The notes beneath the pieces were generated by a model that did not search any database, was not told the origin of the DNA, and saw only the letters and a list, made by a program, of their open reading frames with translations. The position numbers and the translations under genes were made by a program. From contig NZ_LT699724.1 of the NCBI RefSeq assembly GCF_900155395.1, forward strand, positions 62,001-126,000: a DNA stretch of 64,000 nucleotides, written 5' to 3'. This DNA is from Merdibacter massiliensis (lineage in GTDB: Bacteria > Bacillota_I > Bacilli_A > Erysipelotrichales > Erysipelotrichaceae). Below are positions 35,495 through 43,843 of the stretch, one piece after another. Numbering within the stretch: the first letter of the stretch is position 1; each line of letters opens with the position of its first letter.

Positions 35495-35523
35495 TTGACA
35501 GTGCTTGTCTATTGCGATAGACT
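35495..35523 (+). promoter_or_regulatory. Promoter and operator of the blaI/blaR1-like pair
   Basis: TTGACA (35495-35500) and TAGACT (35518-35523) are 17 bases apart. A perfect 16-base inverted repeat GTCTATTGCGATAGAC (35507-35522) covers the spacer and -10 box, the expected place for self-repression by the BlaI-type protein. Confidence 0.7.
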
Positions 35524-35559
35524 AGAAGTACAGATAAAGATAAGAGAGGAGGGAATAGA

Positions 35560-35937
35560 ATGGATGATAAATGGAGGCTGCATGATAAAGAATATGCGTT
35601 TGCGTGTATCGTATGGGAAAACGAACCGATTGCATCGGGTGATTTAGCAAAATTGTGTTCGCAGAAACTGAATTGGAAACGTACGACCACCTATACAGTT
35701 TTAAAAAAATTATGTGACAGAGGGATCTTGACGAACGAGAATACGATCGTAACTTCCTTAATAAAAAAGGAAATGGTGCAAAGAAAAGAGAGCCGTCGTT
35801 TCATAGAAAAGATTTTTGATGATTCTATCTCTAATTTTATGGTTTCTTTTGCTAAAGAACGCAAGTTAAGCAAACAAGAAATTGAAGAATTAAGAGAGTG
35901 GATCAACACTTATGAAGATGGTGAGAATCATGAATGA
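35560..35937 (+). CDS. BlaI/MecI/CopY-family repressor
   Basis: The 125-residue winged-helix protein has CIVWENEPIASGDLAKLC and WKRTTTYTVLKKLCDRGILT, the recognition-helix region of the BlaI/MecI family, followed by a C-terminal dimerisation helix. Such repressors are inactivated by proteolysis when the paired BlaR1-type sensor is stimulated. The gene overlaps the sensor gene by eight bases and has a palindromic operator at its promoter. No beta-lactamase gene is adjacent, so the regulated target is unknown. Confidence 0.9.
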   Translation: MDDKWRLHDKEYAFACIVWENEPIASGDLAKLCSQKLNWKRTTTYTVLKKLCDRGILTNENTIVTSLIKKEMVQRKESRRFIEKIFDDSISNFMVSFAKERKLSKQEIEELREWINTYEDGENHE

Positions 35938-37801
35938 ACTGTTTTTGATGTTTCTCGATCGTACGATCATCGGCAGCTATGTAATTGCAATTGTTCTGGT
36001 TTTTCGTTATTTTCTTAAAAAGATTCCAAAACGCTTTTCTTATCTGTTATGGATCGTGGCATTTTTGACTTTGTGTCTGCCGATACAGTTTCAAAGCGGC
36101 TATAGTTTACAGCCGGATCTTAACGGAGTCAAACCAAGTATTTTGATGGAGCGTATGAAAATACAAGAGGCGATGGAAAGCATGCCAAGCGATTTTCAGG
36201 AGAATGCGCATGCGGAAGAAAGTTCAATAATAGAAAGTGATGATCCCATCGACACTTCTGTCTTGCTCTTGAACCCGTCAATCGACTGGGTGGATGTTGC
36301 CGGCAGCATCTGGTTTTGCGTTTTGCTGGCTACAGTAGTATTTCATTTGCTTCGATTACTTTACTTAAAACGAAGTTTGGCAAATGCAGTGTTTGCAGAA
36401 GATAACATATTTTTCACAGACAGAAAAGATGCCCCTTTTGTATTTGGACTTTTTCATCCACGAATTTATATTCCACAAGGGTTGGATGAAGATACTTTGC
36501 AATGTGTCATTGCGCATGAACGTGTACACATCCGGCGTCATGATCTTTGGTTCAAGGTGTTTGCATTTTTTATTGTTTGTATCCATTGGTTTAATCCAAT
36601 TGTACATTTTGCGTATCGCTGTATGATCAAGGATATGGAAATGTCCTGTGATGAGACGGCCGTGGCGGAGAATCATATTTCCCCATACCGATATGCGCAT
36701 GCATTATTAAATATCACTGAACATGCGCATTCTATTTATTCTATGCAGACATTTGCCCAAGGAAATGTAAAACAACGGATACAACATATCATGACGTATC
36801 ACCGCTTCGGTACAGGAGTTACTTTGGTCATTCTGCTTCTGATCCTGTGTGTCAGTATCGGATTGTTTGCCATGCCAACTTCTTCCAGCCATGCTTTATC
36901 AAATACGAGCGAAGGATTGCAGCAAATTTTCGCACATTCGATTCAAGATAAAGAGGATTATGATGAGATTCTTGCTTATTTAGATTTTTCACCATATTAT
37001 GCATGGAACAATCAGGATATCACTAAAGGTGAAAGCAGTACAGAGGAAACAATTACAGAACGCTCTATCTCGGTAAAATTAAACGTAAACAAAGGTATGA
37101 ACATACAAAACATAACCGATTTCCCTAACGAGGTCTTAATGTATAATGCCGGTGTTTTATTTGCTTTAGATCCATTGCTGCATCAAATAGAATATGAGAT
37201 CACAAAAGATGGACAGGTATATACTATTGCATATTCGATGGCAGAGGATCTATTCGATCGTTCTCATTATAAAGATACGATTGCATACGCAAACACGGTT
37301 AATACGATCTATCAAAAATTCCTTGCACAGGACGATGCATATATGGATAAAAAAGCAGTATTTGAAGGTTTACAAGAAATAATGCCTGCAAAGTATAAGA
37401 ATCAATTAAACCGCATGACAACAAATCTCATTTCTGAAGATGAATCTGTATGTTCTTATTCTATAGATTTAAAACAGTTAAACGGGTCTTATGAAAATTC
37501 GCGCGTGGATCTAAGTTTCTGTGACGAGGGTCTAAATTCTTATCGATGGAAGTATTATGATATTTACGCAGATTCTGACATAGTGTTGGATGAGAAAGCA
37601 GCACAGCAGCTGGTAAATCAATTTGTTGCGATTTTTCGAAAAGATGAAAAAGATCTTTCATTTACAAAGCAAGATCTGACTGAAAATCACTTATATTTAA
37701 AAGGTCACTTTGAAACATGGACCGCGCAGGGAAACAACGGTACAAGCGTGATCGTTGTGGATCTGAAAAAAGGCGCCATTGCAGAAGCTGTTTTCCGATA
37801 A
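35930..37801 (+). CDS. BlaR1/MecR1-like M56 membrane metalloprotease
   Basis: The 623-residue sensor has membrane spans near the N-terminus (around residues 10-30, 35-55 and 118-140), the zinc motif IAHERVHIRRHD (HExxH at 196-200), another span near 300-320, and an extracytoplasmic C-terminal region of about 300 residues. That region lacks SxxK and KTG penicillin-binding motifs, so beta-lactam sensing is not supported; NAGVLFALDPLLHQIEY resembles sensor domains of DUF4825 type. On stimulation the protease would cleave the BlaI-like repressor. ATG 35930 overlaps the repressor stop. Confidence 0.85.
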   Translation: MNELFLMFLDRTIIGSYVIAIVLVFRYFLKKIPKRFSYLLWIVAFLTLCLPIQFQSGYSLQPDLNGVKPSILMERMKIQEAMESMPSDFQENAHAEESSIIESDDPIDTSVLLLNPSIDWVDVAGSIWFCVLLATVVFHLLRLLYLKRSLANAVFAEDNIFFTDRKDAPFVFGLFHPRIYIPQGLDEDTLQCVIAHERVHIRRHDLWFKVFAFFIVCIHWFNPIVHFAYRCMIKDMEMSCDETAVAENHISPYRYAHALLNITEHAHSIYSMQTFAQGNVKQRIQHIMTYHRFGTGVTLVILLLILCVSIGLFAMPTSSSHALSNTSEGLQQIFAHSIQDKEDYDEILAYLDFSPYYAWNNQDITKGESSTEETITERSISVKLNVNKGMNIQNITDFPNEVLMYNAGVLFALDPLLHQIEYEITKDGQVYTIAYSMAEDLFDRSHYKDTIAYANTVNTIYQKFLAQDDAYMDKKAVFEGLQEIMPAKYKNQLNRMTTNLISEDESVCSYSIDLKQLNGSYENSRVDLSFCDEGLNSYRWKYYDIYADSDIVLDEKAAQQLVNQFVAIFRKDEKDLSFTKQDLTENHLYLKGHFETWTAQGNNGTSVIVVDLKKGAIAEAVFR

Positions 37802-37828
37802 AAGGATGAATATGTCCCCCACATCCAT

Positions 37829-37861
37829 GATAAAGCAGACAATTGAATGTCTGCTTTATTG
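37829..37861 (+). terminator. Terminator after the M56 gene
   Basis: ATAAAGCAGACA pairs with TGTCTGCTTTAT around TTGAA, followed by TGTTAT; the T-run is weak. Confidence 0.6.
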
Positions 37862-37990
37862 TTATCCGGCAATTCAATAGGAAAGAGAAAGAAACTGTCG
37901 CAAGCAAAGAAAAGTATGTTACAATAAAGTTGTTCATGGAAGAGAGCGATGTCATCATGACAGAAAGAGGAGAATGCTAACAACAAATAT

Positions 37991-38021
37991 AGAATCAGCT
38001 AGTTTCACTGATTCTGTTTTT
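37991..38021 (+). terminator. Terminator-like hairpin in the purF-like leader
   Basis: AGAATCAG (37991-37998) pairs with CTGATTCT (38008-38015) and is followed by GTTTTTG, 45 bases before the purF-like start. It may end an unseen transcript or act as an attenuator. The rest of 37802-38065 shows no gene beyond a 14-codon frame at 37936-37980. Confidence 0.55.
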
Positions 38022-38065
38022 GTATCTCATCATTGTCATGAGACAAAACAATGGAGGAAGAGTGT

Positions 38066-39484
38066 ATGAGTGGTTTTTTTGGAGTAGCAAGCAAAAGAGA
38101 TTGTGTACTCGATTTATTTTTTGGGGTGGATTATCATTCTCATTTGGGAACGCGAAGAGCAGGGATGACGGTACATGGAGAAACCGGGTTTAATCGTGCT
38201 ATCCACAACATTCAAAATTCACCGTTTCGAACAAAGTTTGAAAGGGATATTGAAGAGTTTCATGGGAATTTAGGTATTGGCTGTATTTCTGATAATGAAG
38301 CTCAGCCATTATTGGTCAATTCACATTTAGGATCATTTGCAATTACCACTGTTGGACGAATCAATAATTTGGAGTCTTTGAAAGCTTTATGTTTTAATAA
38401 AGGAACTTCTCATTTCCTGGAGATGAGCAGTGGCGAAATCAACCCGACGGAACTAGTTGCTGCTTTGATCAATCATAAGCAAAGCATCGTAGAAGGAATC
38501 AGTTATGTGCAGGATATGGTAGAAGGTTCAATGAGCATCTTAGTGATGACTAAAGAAGGAATTTACGCTGCACGAGATAAGGTTGGGCGTACTCCTGTGA
38601 TCATTGGTGAAAAAGAGGATGGATATTGTGTCACATTTGAAAGCAGTGCTTTTTTGAATTTGGGTTATCAACACTATAAAGATCTAGGTCCTGCTGAAAT
38701 TGATTTTATTACTCCAGAATGGGTTGAAGTTGTAAAGGAACCGGAAGAGGAAATGAAAATTTGTTCTTTCTTATGGGTATATTACGGTTATCCTACTTCT
38801 ACATATGAAGGGGTCAATGTAGAATGTATGCGAAACCGCTGTGGAGATTTGTTAGCACAGCATGATGAACGCAGCGATGTTCATATTGATAGTGTAGCAG
38901 GCGTACCTGATTCCGGTACCGCACATGCTGTTGGTTATTCTAATCGTTCAAAGATTCCGTTTGCACGTCCGTTTATCAAATATACGCCGACGTGGCCGCG
39001 TTCTTTTATGCCGACGAGTCAAAAACAACGGAATATGATTGCCAAGATGAAATTAATTCCAGTTCAGGAATTAATTGAAGATAAAAGCTTGTTATTGATT
39101 GATGACTCTATCGTGCGAGGAACGCAATTAGGCGAAACGACACAATTTTTGTATGATTCAGGAGCAAAAGAGGTGCATGTGCGTCCTGCGTGTCCGCCTA
39201 TCATGTTTGGCTGCAAGTATCTAAATTTTTCTCGTTCTAGTTCCGAGATGGATCTGATTACTCGAAGGGTGATTGCCGATTTAGAAAAGGGAAATACGAT
39301 TACAGAAGATGTATTGAAAGAATATGCTGATCCAAACAGCGAGCGTTATCAAAAAATGTGCGAAGAAATTCGAAAACGCTCGAAGTTTACCACACTTCGT
39401 TATCATCGGCTCGATGATATGGTTGCATCGATCGGTCTACCGAAATCTAAATTGTGTACCTATTGTTTTGATGGAGAAGAATGA
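38066..39484 (+). CDS. Amidophosphoribosyltransferase-like protein with Ser at the nucleophile position
   Basis: The 472-residue protein matches PurF, which makes phosphoribosylamine from PRPP and glutamine. The glutaminase part has YHSHLGTRRAGM and the PRPP loop LLIDDSIVRGTQL is near residue 345. Four cysteines line up with the Fe-S ligands of Bacillus-type PurF: ICSFLW, PPIMFGCKY and the terminal LCTYC. However the N-terminus is MSGFFG where PurF has MCGI/VxG, so the Ntn nucleophile is Ser instead of Cys. ATG 38066 follows GGAGGAAGAG; ATG 38051 would only overlap that site. purA, purC and purB lie 11 kb away. Confidence 0.8.
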   Translation: MSGFFGVASKRDCVLDLFFGVDYHSHLGTRRAGMTVHGETGFNRAIHNIQNSPFRTKFERDIEEFHGNLGIGCISDNEAQPLLVNSHLGSFAITTVGRINNLESLKALCFNKGTSHFLEMSSGEINPTELVAALINHKQSIVEGISYVQDMVEGSMSILVMTKEGIYAARDKVGRTPVIIGEKEDGYCVTFESSAFLNLGYQHYKDLGPAEIDFITPEWVEVVKEPEEEMKICSFLWVYYGYPTSTYEGVNVECMRNRCGDLLAQHDERSDVHIDSVAGVPDSGTAHAVGYSNRSKIPFARPFIKYTPTWPRSFMPTSQKQRNMIAKMKLIPVQELIEDKSLLLIDDSIVRGTQLGETTQFLYDSGAKEVHVRPACPPIMFGCKYLNFSRSSSEMDLITRRVIADLEKGNTITEDVLKEYADPNSERYQKMCEEIRKRSKFTTLRYHRLDDMVASIGLPKSKLCTYCFDGEE

Positions 39485-39490
39485 TGAAAA

Positions 39491-39520
39491 CGGGAATGGA
39501 CATTTTTTGTTCATTCTTTT
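39491..39520 (+). terminator. Terminator after the purF-like gene
   Basis: GAATGGACA and TGTTCATTC pair around TTTTT with one internal mismatch and are followed by seven T residues. Confidence 0.75.
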
Positions 39521-39614
39521 TTTGTCGGATCCTTACTTCAGTGTAAGGGAAATCGATGGTTTGGTAAGACATGAAAAGCTATACTGATGATGACAGATAA
39601 AGGAGGTAGCAGAT

Positions 39615-40382
39615 ATGTCATTATTAGAAGTAAAACATGTAAAAAAAGTGTATACGACACGTTTTATGGGGGCAAAAGTCGTTGCATTGAAAGATATGAA
39701 TTTTCATGTGGAAACAGGACAATTTGTGGCGATCATGGGAGAAAGCGGGTCTGGTAAGACGACTTTGCTTAATATCTTAGCTGCGCTAGATAAACCAACA
39801 GAGGGAGAAGTATTGTTAAATGGTAAAAATATCGTACAAATTCCAGATCGTTCCATGGCTGCTTTTCGCCGGCAAAGTTTAGGATTTGTATTTCAGGATT
39901 TTAATTTACTCGACACTTTTTCATTAAAAGATAATATTTACTTGCCATTGGTCTTATCAAATATGAAATATGATGAAATGCGAAAACGTTTAATGCCAAT
40001 TGCAGAGGTGCTGGGTATTGATTCGATCTTAGATAAATTTCCTTATGAAGTATCCGGAGGGCAAAAGCAGAGAGTTGCTATTGCCAGGGCGTTGATTACT
40101 TCACCGCAATTGATCTTGGCTGATGAACCGACGGGAGCTTTAGATTCGAAATCCAGCGATGATCTGTTACAAGTTTTTGAAAAGATCCATCAAGAAGGTC
40201 AGACCATCATCATGGTCACACATTCTGTTGCTGCTGCTAGCCGAGCACAGCGTGTATTGTTCATCAAGGATGGCAAAGTATATCATGAGTTAGAACGGCA
40301 AGGCTTCAGCAGTGGTGAAATGTATGAGCAAATTACACAGGCCCAGACAAAATTGTTGATGGGTGGTGGTATATATGAATAG
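39615..40382 (+). CDS. ABC transporter ATP-binding protein, BceA type
   Basis: The 255-residue ATPase has Walker A MGESGSGKTTLLN near residue 40, the Q-loop FVFQDFNLL, signature VSGGQKQRVAIARAL near 147, Walker B LILADEPTGALDS and the H-loop VTHS. Its closest pattern is the BceA/SalX/LolD group, partner of one large FtsX-like permease that detoxifies bacitracin and lantibiotics or exports peptides. It overlaps the permease gene by eight bases. No BceRS-type two-component system is in the window. Confidence 0.93.
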   Translation: MSLLEVKHVKKVYTTRFMGAKVVALKDMNFHVETGQFVAIMGESGSGKTTLLNILAALDKPTEGEVLLNGKNIVQIPDRSMAAFRRQSLGFVFQDFNLLDTFSLKDNIYLPLVLSNMKYDEMRKRLMPIAEVLGIDSILDKFPYEVSGGQKQRVAIARALITSPQLILADEPTGALDSKSSDDLLQVFEKIHQEGQTIIMVTHSVAAASRAQRVLFIKDGKVYHELERQGFSSGEMYEQITQAQTKLLMGGGIYE

Positions 40383-42357
40383 CATTTTTTTTGCCAAGCT
40401 TGCAGTACATAACTTGCAAAAGAACGCAAAATGGTATGTTCCTTATTTTCTGACATGCTTATTTAGTGTCGCGATGTATTATGTGATTTCATCCTTAGCC
40501 GACAGTTCTACGATCAAAGCATCATTTGGCGGAGCGCAGATGCAAGCCTTGCTGGGATTTGGCACGTATGTTGTTGCTTTGTTTGTCATTGTGTTCTTGT
40601 TCTATACTAATCGTTTCTTGATGAAAAGAAGAACAAAAGAATTTGGAGTTTTTCATATTCTAGGGATGGAAAAAAGGCATATCGTATTTGTGATTGCTTT
40701 TGAAACGCTCTACATTGCATTAGCTTCGCTTCTTTTTGGAATCTTATTCGGTATCAGTCTAGAAAGAGCATTATCATACGTGGTTTCTTTATTGGCAGGG
40801 GGAACTATACAAATGGATGCGATCGAGCTATCCTCTGTTCGGATGACGATCCTCTTGTTTTTCGTAATATATGTATCCATTTTTTTGAATAGCACAAGGC
40901 AGATACATGTGGCAGATCCGATTGATTTACTGCATGGTGCAAGCTTCGGAGAGAAAGAACCAAAGATCAAATGGGTCATGACCATTGCAGGGATAGCAAG
41001 CTTAGCAGGAGGTTATGGAATTGCAGTTACGGTAAAGGATCCTTTATCCGCATTCCTATATTTTTTCTTGGCGGTCGTTCTGGTAATCCTTGGTACGTAT
41101 CTTTTATTTACAGCAGGTTCTATTGCAATATTAAAACTGTTAAAGAAAAATAAACGCTACTATTATCGAACATCTCATTTTATCAATGTATCGACCATGA
41201 TGTATCGCATGAAGCAGAATGCTGTGGGATTGGCAAATATCTGCATTCTATCAACAATGGTTCTGGTTATGTTATCAACGACGATCTCGCTCTATGTGGG
41301 AATGGATGACATTGTATCATCCCGTTATCCTAGAGAAATCGATATCACAATGGAAAATGTGACTCCTTTGCAAAAAAAGCAGATTCAGGATACTGTACAG
41401 GAAGAAACACAAAAATTAAATGTGCAGACAAATCATGTTTTAGATTATGAATACTTATATTTTAGTGCTTTAAGAAAAGACAATCAGTTTTTAACAGACA
41501 CATCTTTAGGAAATATGACAAATTTAGAGGATGTTGTAAATTTATTTTTTGTTTCGTTAGCGGATTATAATCAAAATAGCAATGAACAAAAACAACTGGA
41601 ATCAGACGAGATTTTGCTCTATGTGAGTCAAGGAGATTATGAAAATGATGCAATTTCTGTTATGGGACATACCTTTTCTATTAGAGAAAGATTACATGAA
41701 TTTGTAGGCAATAACAGTATGTCGTCTCTAGCCAATACTTCTTATTTTATTGTGGTAAAGGATGATGCGATGATCAAGAAACTCTATGAGCAGCAAAAAA
41801 ATGTATATGGGGAGCATGCCAGTGAGATGCAAAGTTTCTTGGCATTTGATACGAATGGAAATGCAAATGAGAATACACAGTTATATGAAAGTTTAAATGA
41901 TCAGATCAGACGATTGAATCTACCTGCTTATTTGGAATCAAAAACAAGTTCGTATGCCAGTTTCTTTTCTTTGTATGCAGGTTTCTTGTTTGTTGGAATC
42001 TTTCTAAGTATCCTTTTTATCATGGCGACCGTATTGATCTTGTATTATAAACAGATCAGTGAAGGATACGAAGACCAAAACAGATTTGCCATTATGCAAA
42101 AGGTCGGATTAAATCGTCAAGAAGTGCATCGAGTCATTCGATCTCAAGTATGGATGGTATTCTTTTTGCCTTTAGTGGTTGCCGGCATTCATATTACTTT
42201 TGCATTCCCTATCATCCATCAATTATTGCGCTTGTTGTATTTAACAAATACTGGTTTATATATCATCACCTGCATCATCTGTTATCTTGTGTTTTCCTTT
42301 ATTTATTGCTTGTTGTATTTAGTAACTTCAAAAGTATATTATGGCATAGTGAAATAA
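40375..42357 (+). CDS. ABC transporter permease, BceB/FtsX type
   Basis: The 660-residue membrane protein has FtsX-like segments near both ends (RRTKEFGVFHILGMEKRHI after residue 85; NRFAIMQKVGLNRQEVHRVI near 570), about ten spans in all, and a large extracytoplasmic loop of roughly 200 residues around 320-540, as in BceB permeases. ATG 40375 overlaps the ATPase stop. The pair is expected to handle a cell-wall-active peptide antibiotic or a lipid-linked target, but the substrate is not readable. Confidence 0.88.
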   Translation: MNSIFFAKLAVHNLQKNAKWYVPYFLTCLFSVAMYYVISSLADSSTIKASFGGAQMQALLGFGTYVVALFVIVFLFYTNRFLMKRRTKEFGVFHILGMEKRHIVFVIAFETLYIALASLLFGILFGISLERALSYVVSLLAGGTIQMDAIELSSVRMTILLFFVIYVSIFLNSTRQIHVADPIDLLHGASFGEKEPKIKWVMTIAGIASLAGGYGIAVTVKDPLSAFLYFFLAVVLVILGTYLLFTAGSIAILKLLKKNKRYYYRTSHFINVSTMMYRMKQNAVGLANICILSTMVLVMLSTTISLYVGMDDIVSSRYPREIDITMENVTPLQKKQIQDTVQEETQKLNVQTNHVLDYEYLYFSALRKDNQFLTDTSLGNMTNLEDVVNLFFVSLADYNQNSNEQKQLESDEILLYVSQGDYENDAISVMGHTFSIRERLHEFVGNNSMSSLANTSYFIVVKDDAMIKKLYEQQKNVYGEHASEMQSFLAFDTNGNANENTQLYESLNDQIRRLNLPAYLESKTSSYASFFSLYAGFLFVGIFLSILFIMATVLILYYKQISEGYEDQNRFAIMQKVGLNRQEVHRVIRSQVWMVFFLPLVVAGIHITFAFPIIHQLLRLLYLTNTGLYIITCIICYLVFSFIYCLLYLVTSKVYYGIVK

Positions 42358-42365
42358 ATCATGTG

Positions 42366-42395
42366 AAAAAGACTGGTTAAGATCAGTCTTTTTTT
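42366..42395 (+). terminator. Terminator after the BceAB-type transporter
   Basis: AAAAAGACTG (42366-42375) pairs with CAGTCTTTTT (42384-42393). Confidence 0.85.
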
Positions 42396-42453
42396 CTCGC
42401 TTTCTTTATTTAAAACGTGTATCATGGTTTACAGAGAAAGGAGTACGGTCTGG

Positions 42454-42876
42454 ATGAAAGTAATCATATGTTTGGATGATAGAGGGGGCGTTAGCTATCA
42501 TGGACGCCGCTTGAGTCAGGATCGATTGCAACGAATAGATGTCATACAGCGATTCGCTTCGCAAGGATTCTGTATGAAGAAAGAGACAGCAGATCTATAT
42601 CATCAAGTTGACCAAAGATGTTATCAAGTGATAACTGATTGGAAACAAGTTCTTTCATCAGAGGGATGGTGGGTCAGTGAAGATCTGGATTTTTTACAAT
42701 GGCTGGATCAATTGGAGGAACTGGTGATCTATCGATGGAATCGTCTCTATCCAAGTGATAAAAAATTACTGCTTTCTTTATCTGTGGCTGATTGGCGCTG
42801 TATTTTGCATGATTCCTTTGCAGGATCTTCGCATGCAAAGATTGATGTGGAACATTATGTGAAAGGAAATGGATGA
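42454..42876 (+). CDS. Small cytosolic protein upstream of a secreted nuclease
   Basis: The 140-residue product begins KVIICLDDRGGVSYHGRRLSQD and ends with IYRWNRLYPSDK and FAGSSHAKIDVEHYV. I have seen this pattern in gut Firmicute proteins loosely labelled ribonuclease Z, but it has no metallo-beta-lactamase motif (no HxHxDH), so that name is not supported. No signal or membrane segment. ATG 42454 follows GAAAGGAGTACGG. Its stop is one base before the nuclease ATG, so the two are co-translated; a protective role is only an idea. Confidence 0.65.
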   Translation: MKVIICLDDRGGVSYHGRRLSQDRLQRIDVIQRFASQGFCMKKETADLYHQVDQRCYQVITDWKQVLSSEGWWVSEDLDFLQWLDQLEELVIYRWNRLYPSDKKLLLSLSVADWRCILHDSFAGSSHAKIDVEHYVKGNG

Positions 42877-42877
42877 A

Positions 42878-43744
42878 ATGAAACGACGGAATTTTTGTAT
42901 TGTACTTCTTCTTGTTATTTTTCTCTCATTATTTGGATGTGAAAACAACCAGGAGCAGGTGGCTCCTTCGTTATCTGCCACGGTCACAATTGAGGATATT
43001 CCGGAATATGCGGGAAAGCCTTATGTTGAAATAAATGAGAACATGCCTTCTTTTACAGAAGAAGAACTTTCAAGTACAACATTTGAGAGTTATGGCGAAT
43101 TGGATTCCTTAGGTAGATGCACACGCGCGATGGCAAATCTTTCGATTGAGCTCATGCCGCAAGAAGATCGAGGAAGTATTGGAATGATCAAGCCTAGCGG
43201 CTGGCATACAGTAAAATATGATAATGTGGATGGAAAATATTTGTATAATCGTTGTCACTTGATTGGTTTTCAGTTAAGTGGCGAAAATGCAAACGAGCAA
43301 AATTTGATTACAGGGACACGTTATATGAATGTGGAAGGAATGCTGCCTTTTGAAAATATGGTGGCAGATTATATCAAGGAAACGAAGAACCATGTCTTGT
43401 ATCGCGTAACACCAATTTTTGTCGATGACGAATTAGTAGCAAGAGGCGTGCAGATGGAAGGGTATTCTCAAGAGGATGCCGGGAAATCGATTTGTTTCAA
43501 TGTGTTTTGTTATAATGTACAGCCAGGCATCATAATAGATTATACAAACGGCGATAGTCGTTTAATGGAAAGTGAAGAAAATGAATCACAGGAAGAAGGA
43601 AAGATCCGTGGAAATAGCCGTTCTAAAATATATCATTGTCCCGGACAGGCTGCGTATGAAGACATGGCTGACTCAAAATATCTGGTCTTATTTGATAGTG
43701 AAGAAGAAGCAATAGCTGCAGGTTATCGAAAAGCAAAACGATGA
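42878..43744 (+). CDS. DNA/RNA non-specific endonuclease lipoprotein
   Basis: The 288-residue protein starts with a basic-hydrophobic signal ending in the lipobox LSLFGC (Cys near residue 21). The nuclease core has GRCTRAMANLS, the catalytic-type NRCHLIGFQLSG (the N-R-C-H form of the DRGH motif used by DNA-entry nucleases), NEQNLITGTRYMN and LYRVTPIF. A C-terminal segment, IYHCPGQAAYEDM and EEEAIAAGYRKAKR, resembles Ada-type metal-binding tails on secreted nucleases. It is likely anchored on the outer membrane face and degrades extracellular or incoming DNA. Confidence 0.85.
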   Translation: MKRRNFCIVLLLVIFLSLFGCENNQEQVAPSLSATVTIEDIPEYAGKPYVEINENMPSFTEEELSSTTFESYGELDSLGRCTRAMANLSIELMPQEDRGSIGMIKPSGWHTVKYDNVDGKYLYNRCHLIGFQLSGENANEQNLITGTRYMNVEGMLPFENMVADYIKETKNHVLYRVTPIFVDDELVARGVQMEGYSQEDAGKSICFNVFCYNVQPGIIIDYTNGDSRLMESEENESQEEGKIRGNSRSKIYHCPGQAAYEDMADSKYLVLFDSEEEAIAAGYRKAKR

Positions 43745-43843
43745 GGAAACAGAAAAGATTGTAAATAACATTGATTTTTTTGCTTTTTTCACATAGGATA
43801 ATAGCAGGCGATGATGCAAAAATAATATTGAGGTGTATCAATA

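Noticed and set aside
42454-42876. Ribonuclease Z annotation for the 140-residue protein
   Set aside because: The metallo-beta-lactamase motif HxHxDH and the expected ~300-residue length are absent.
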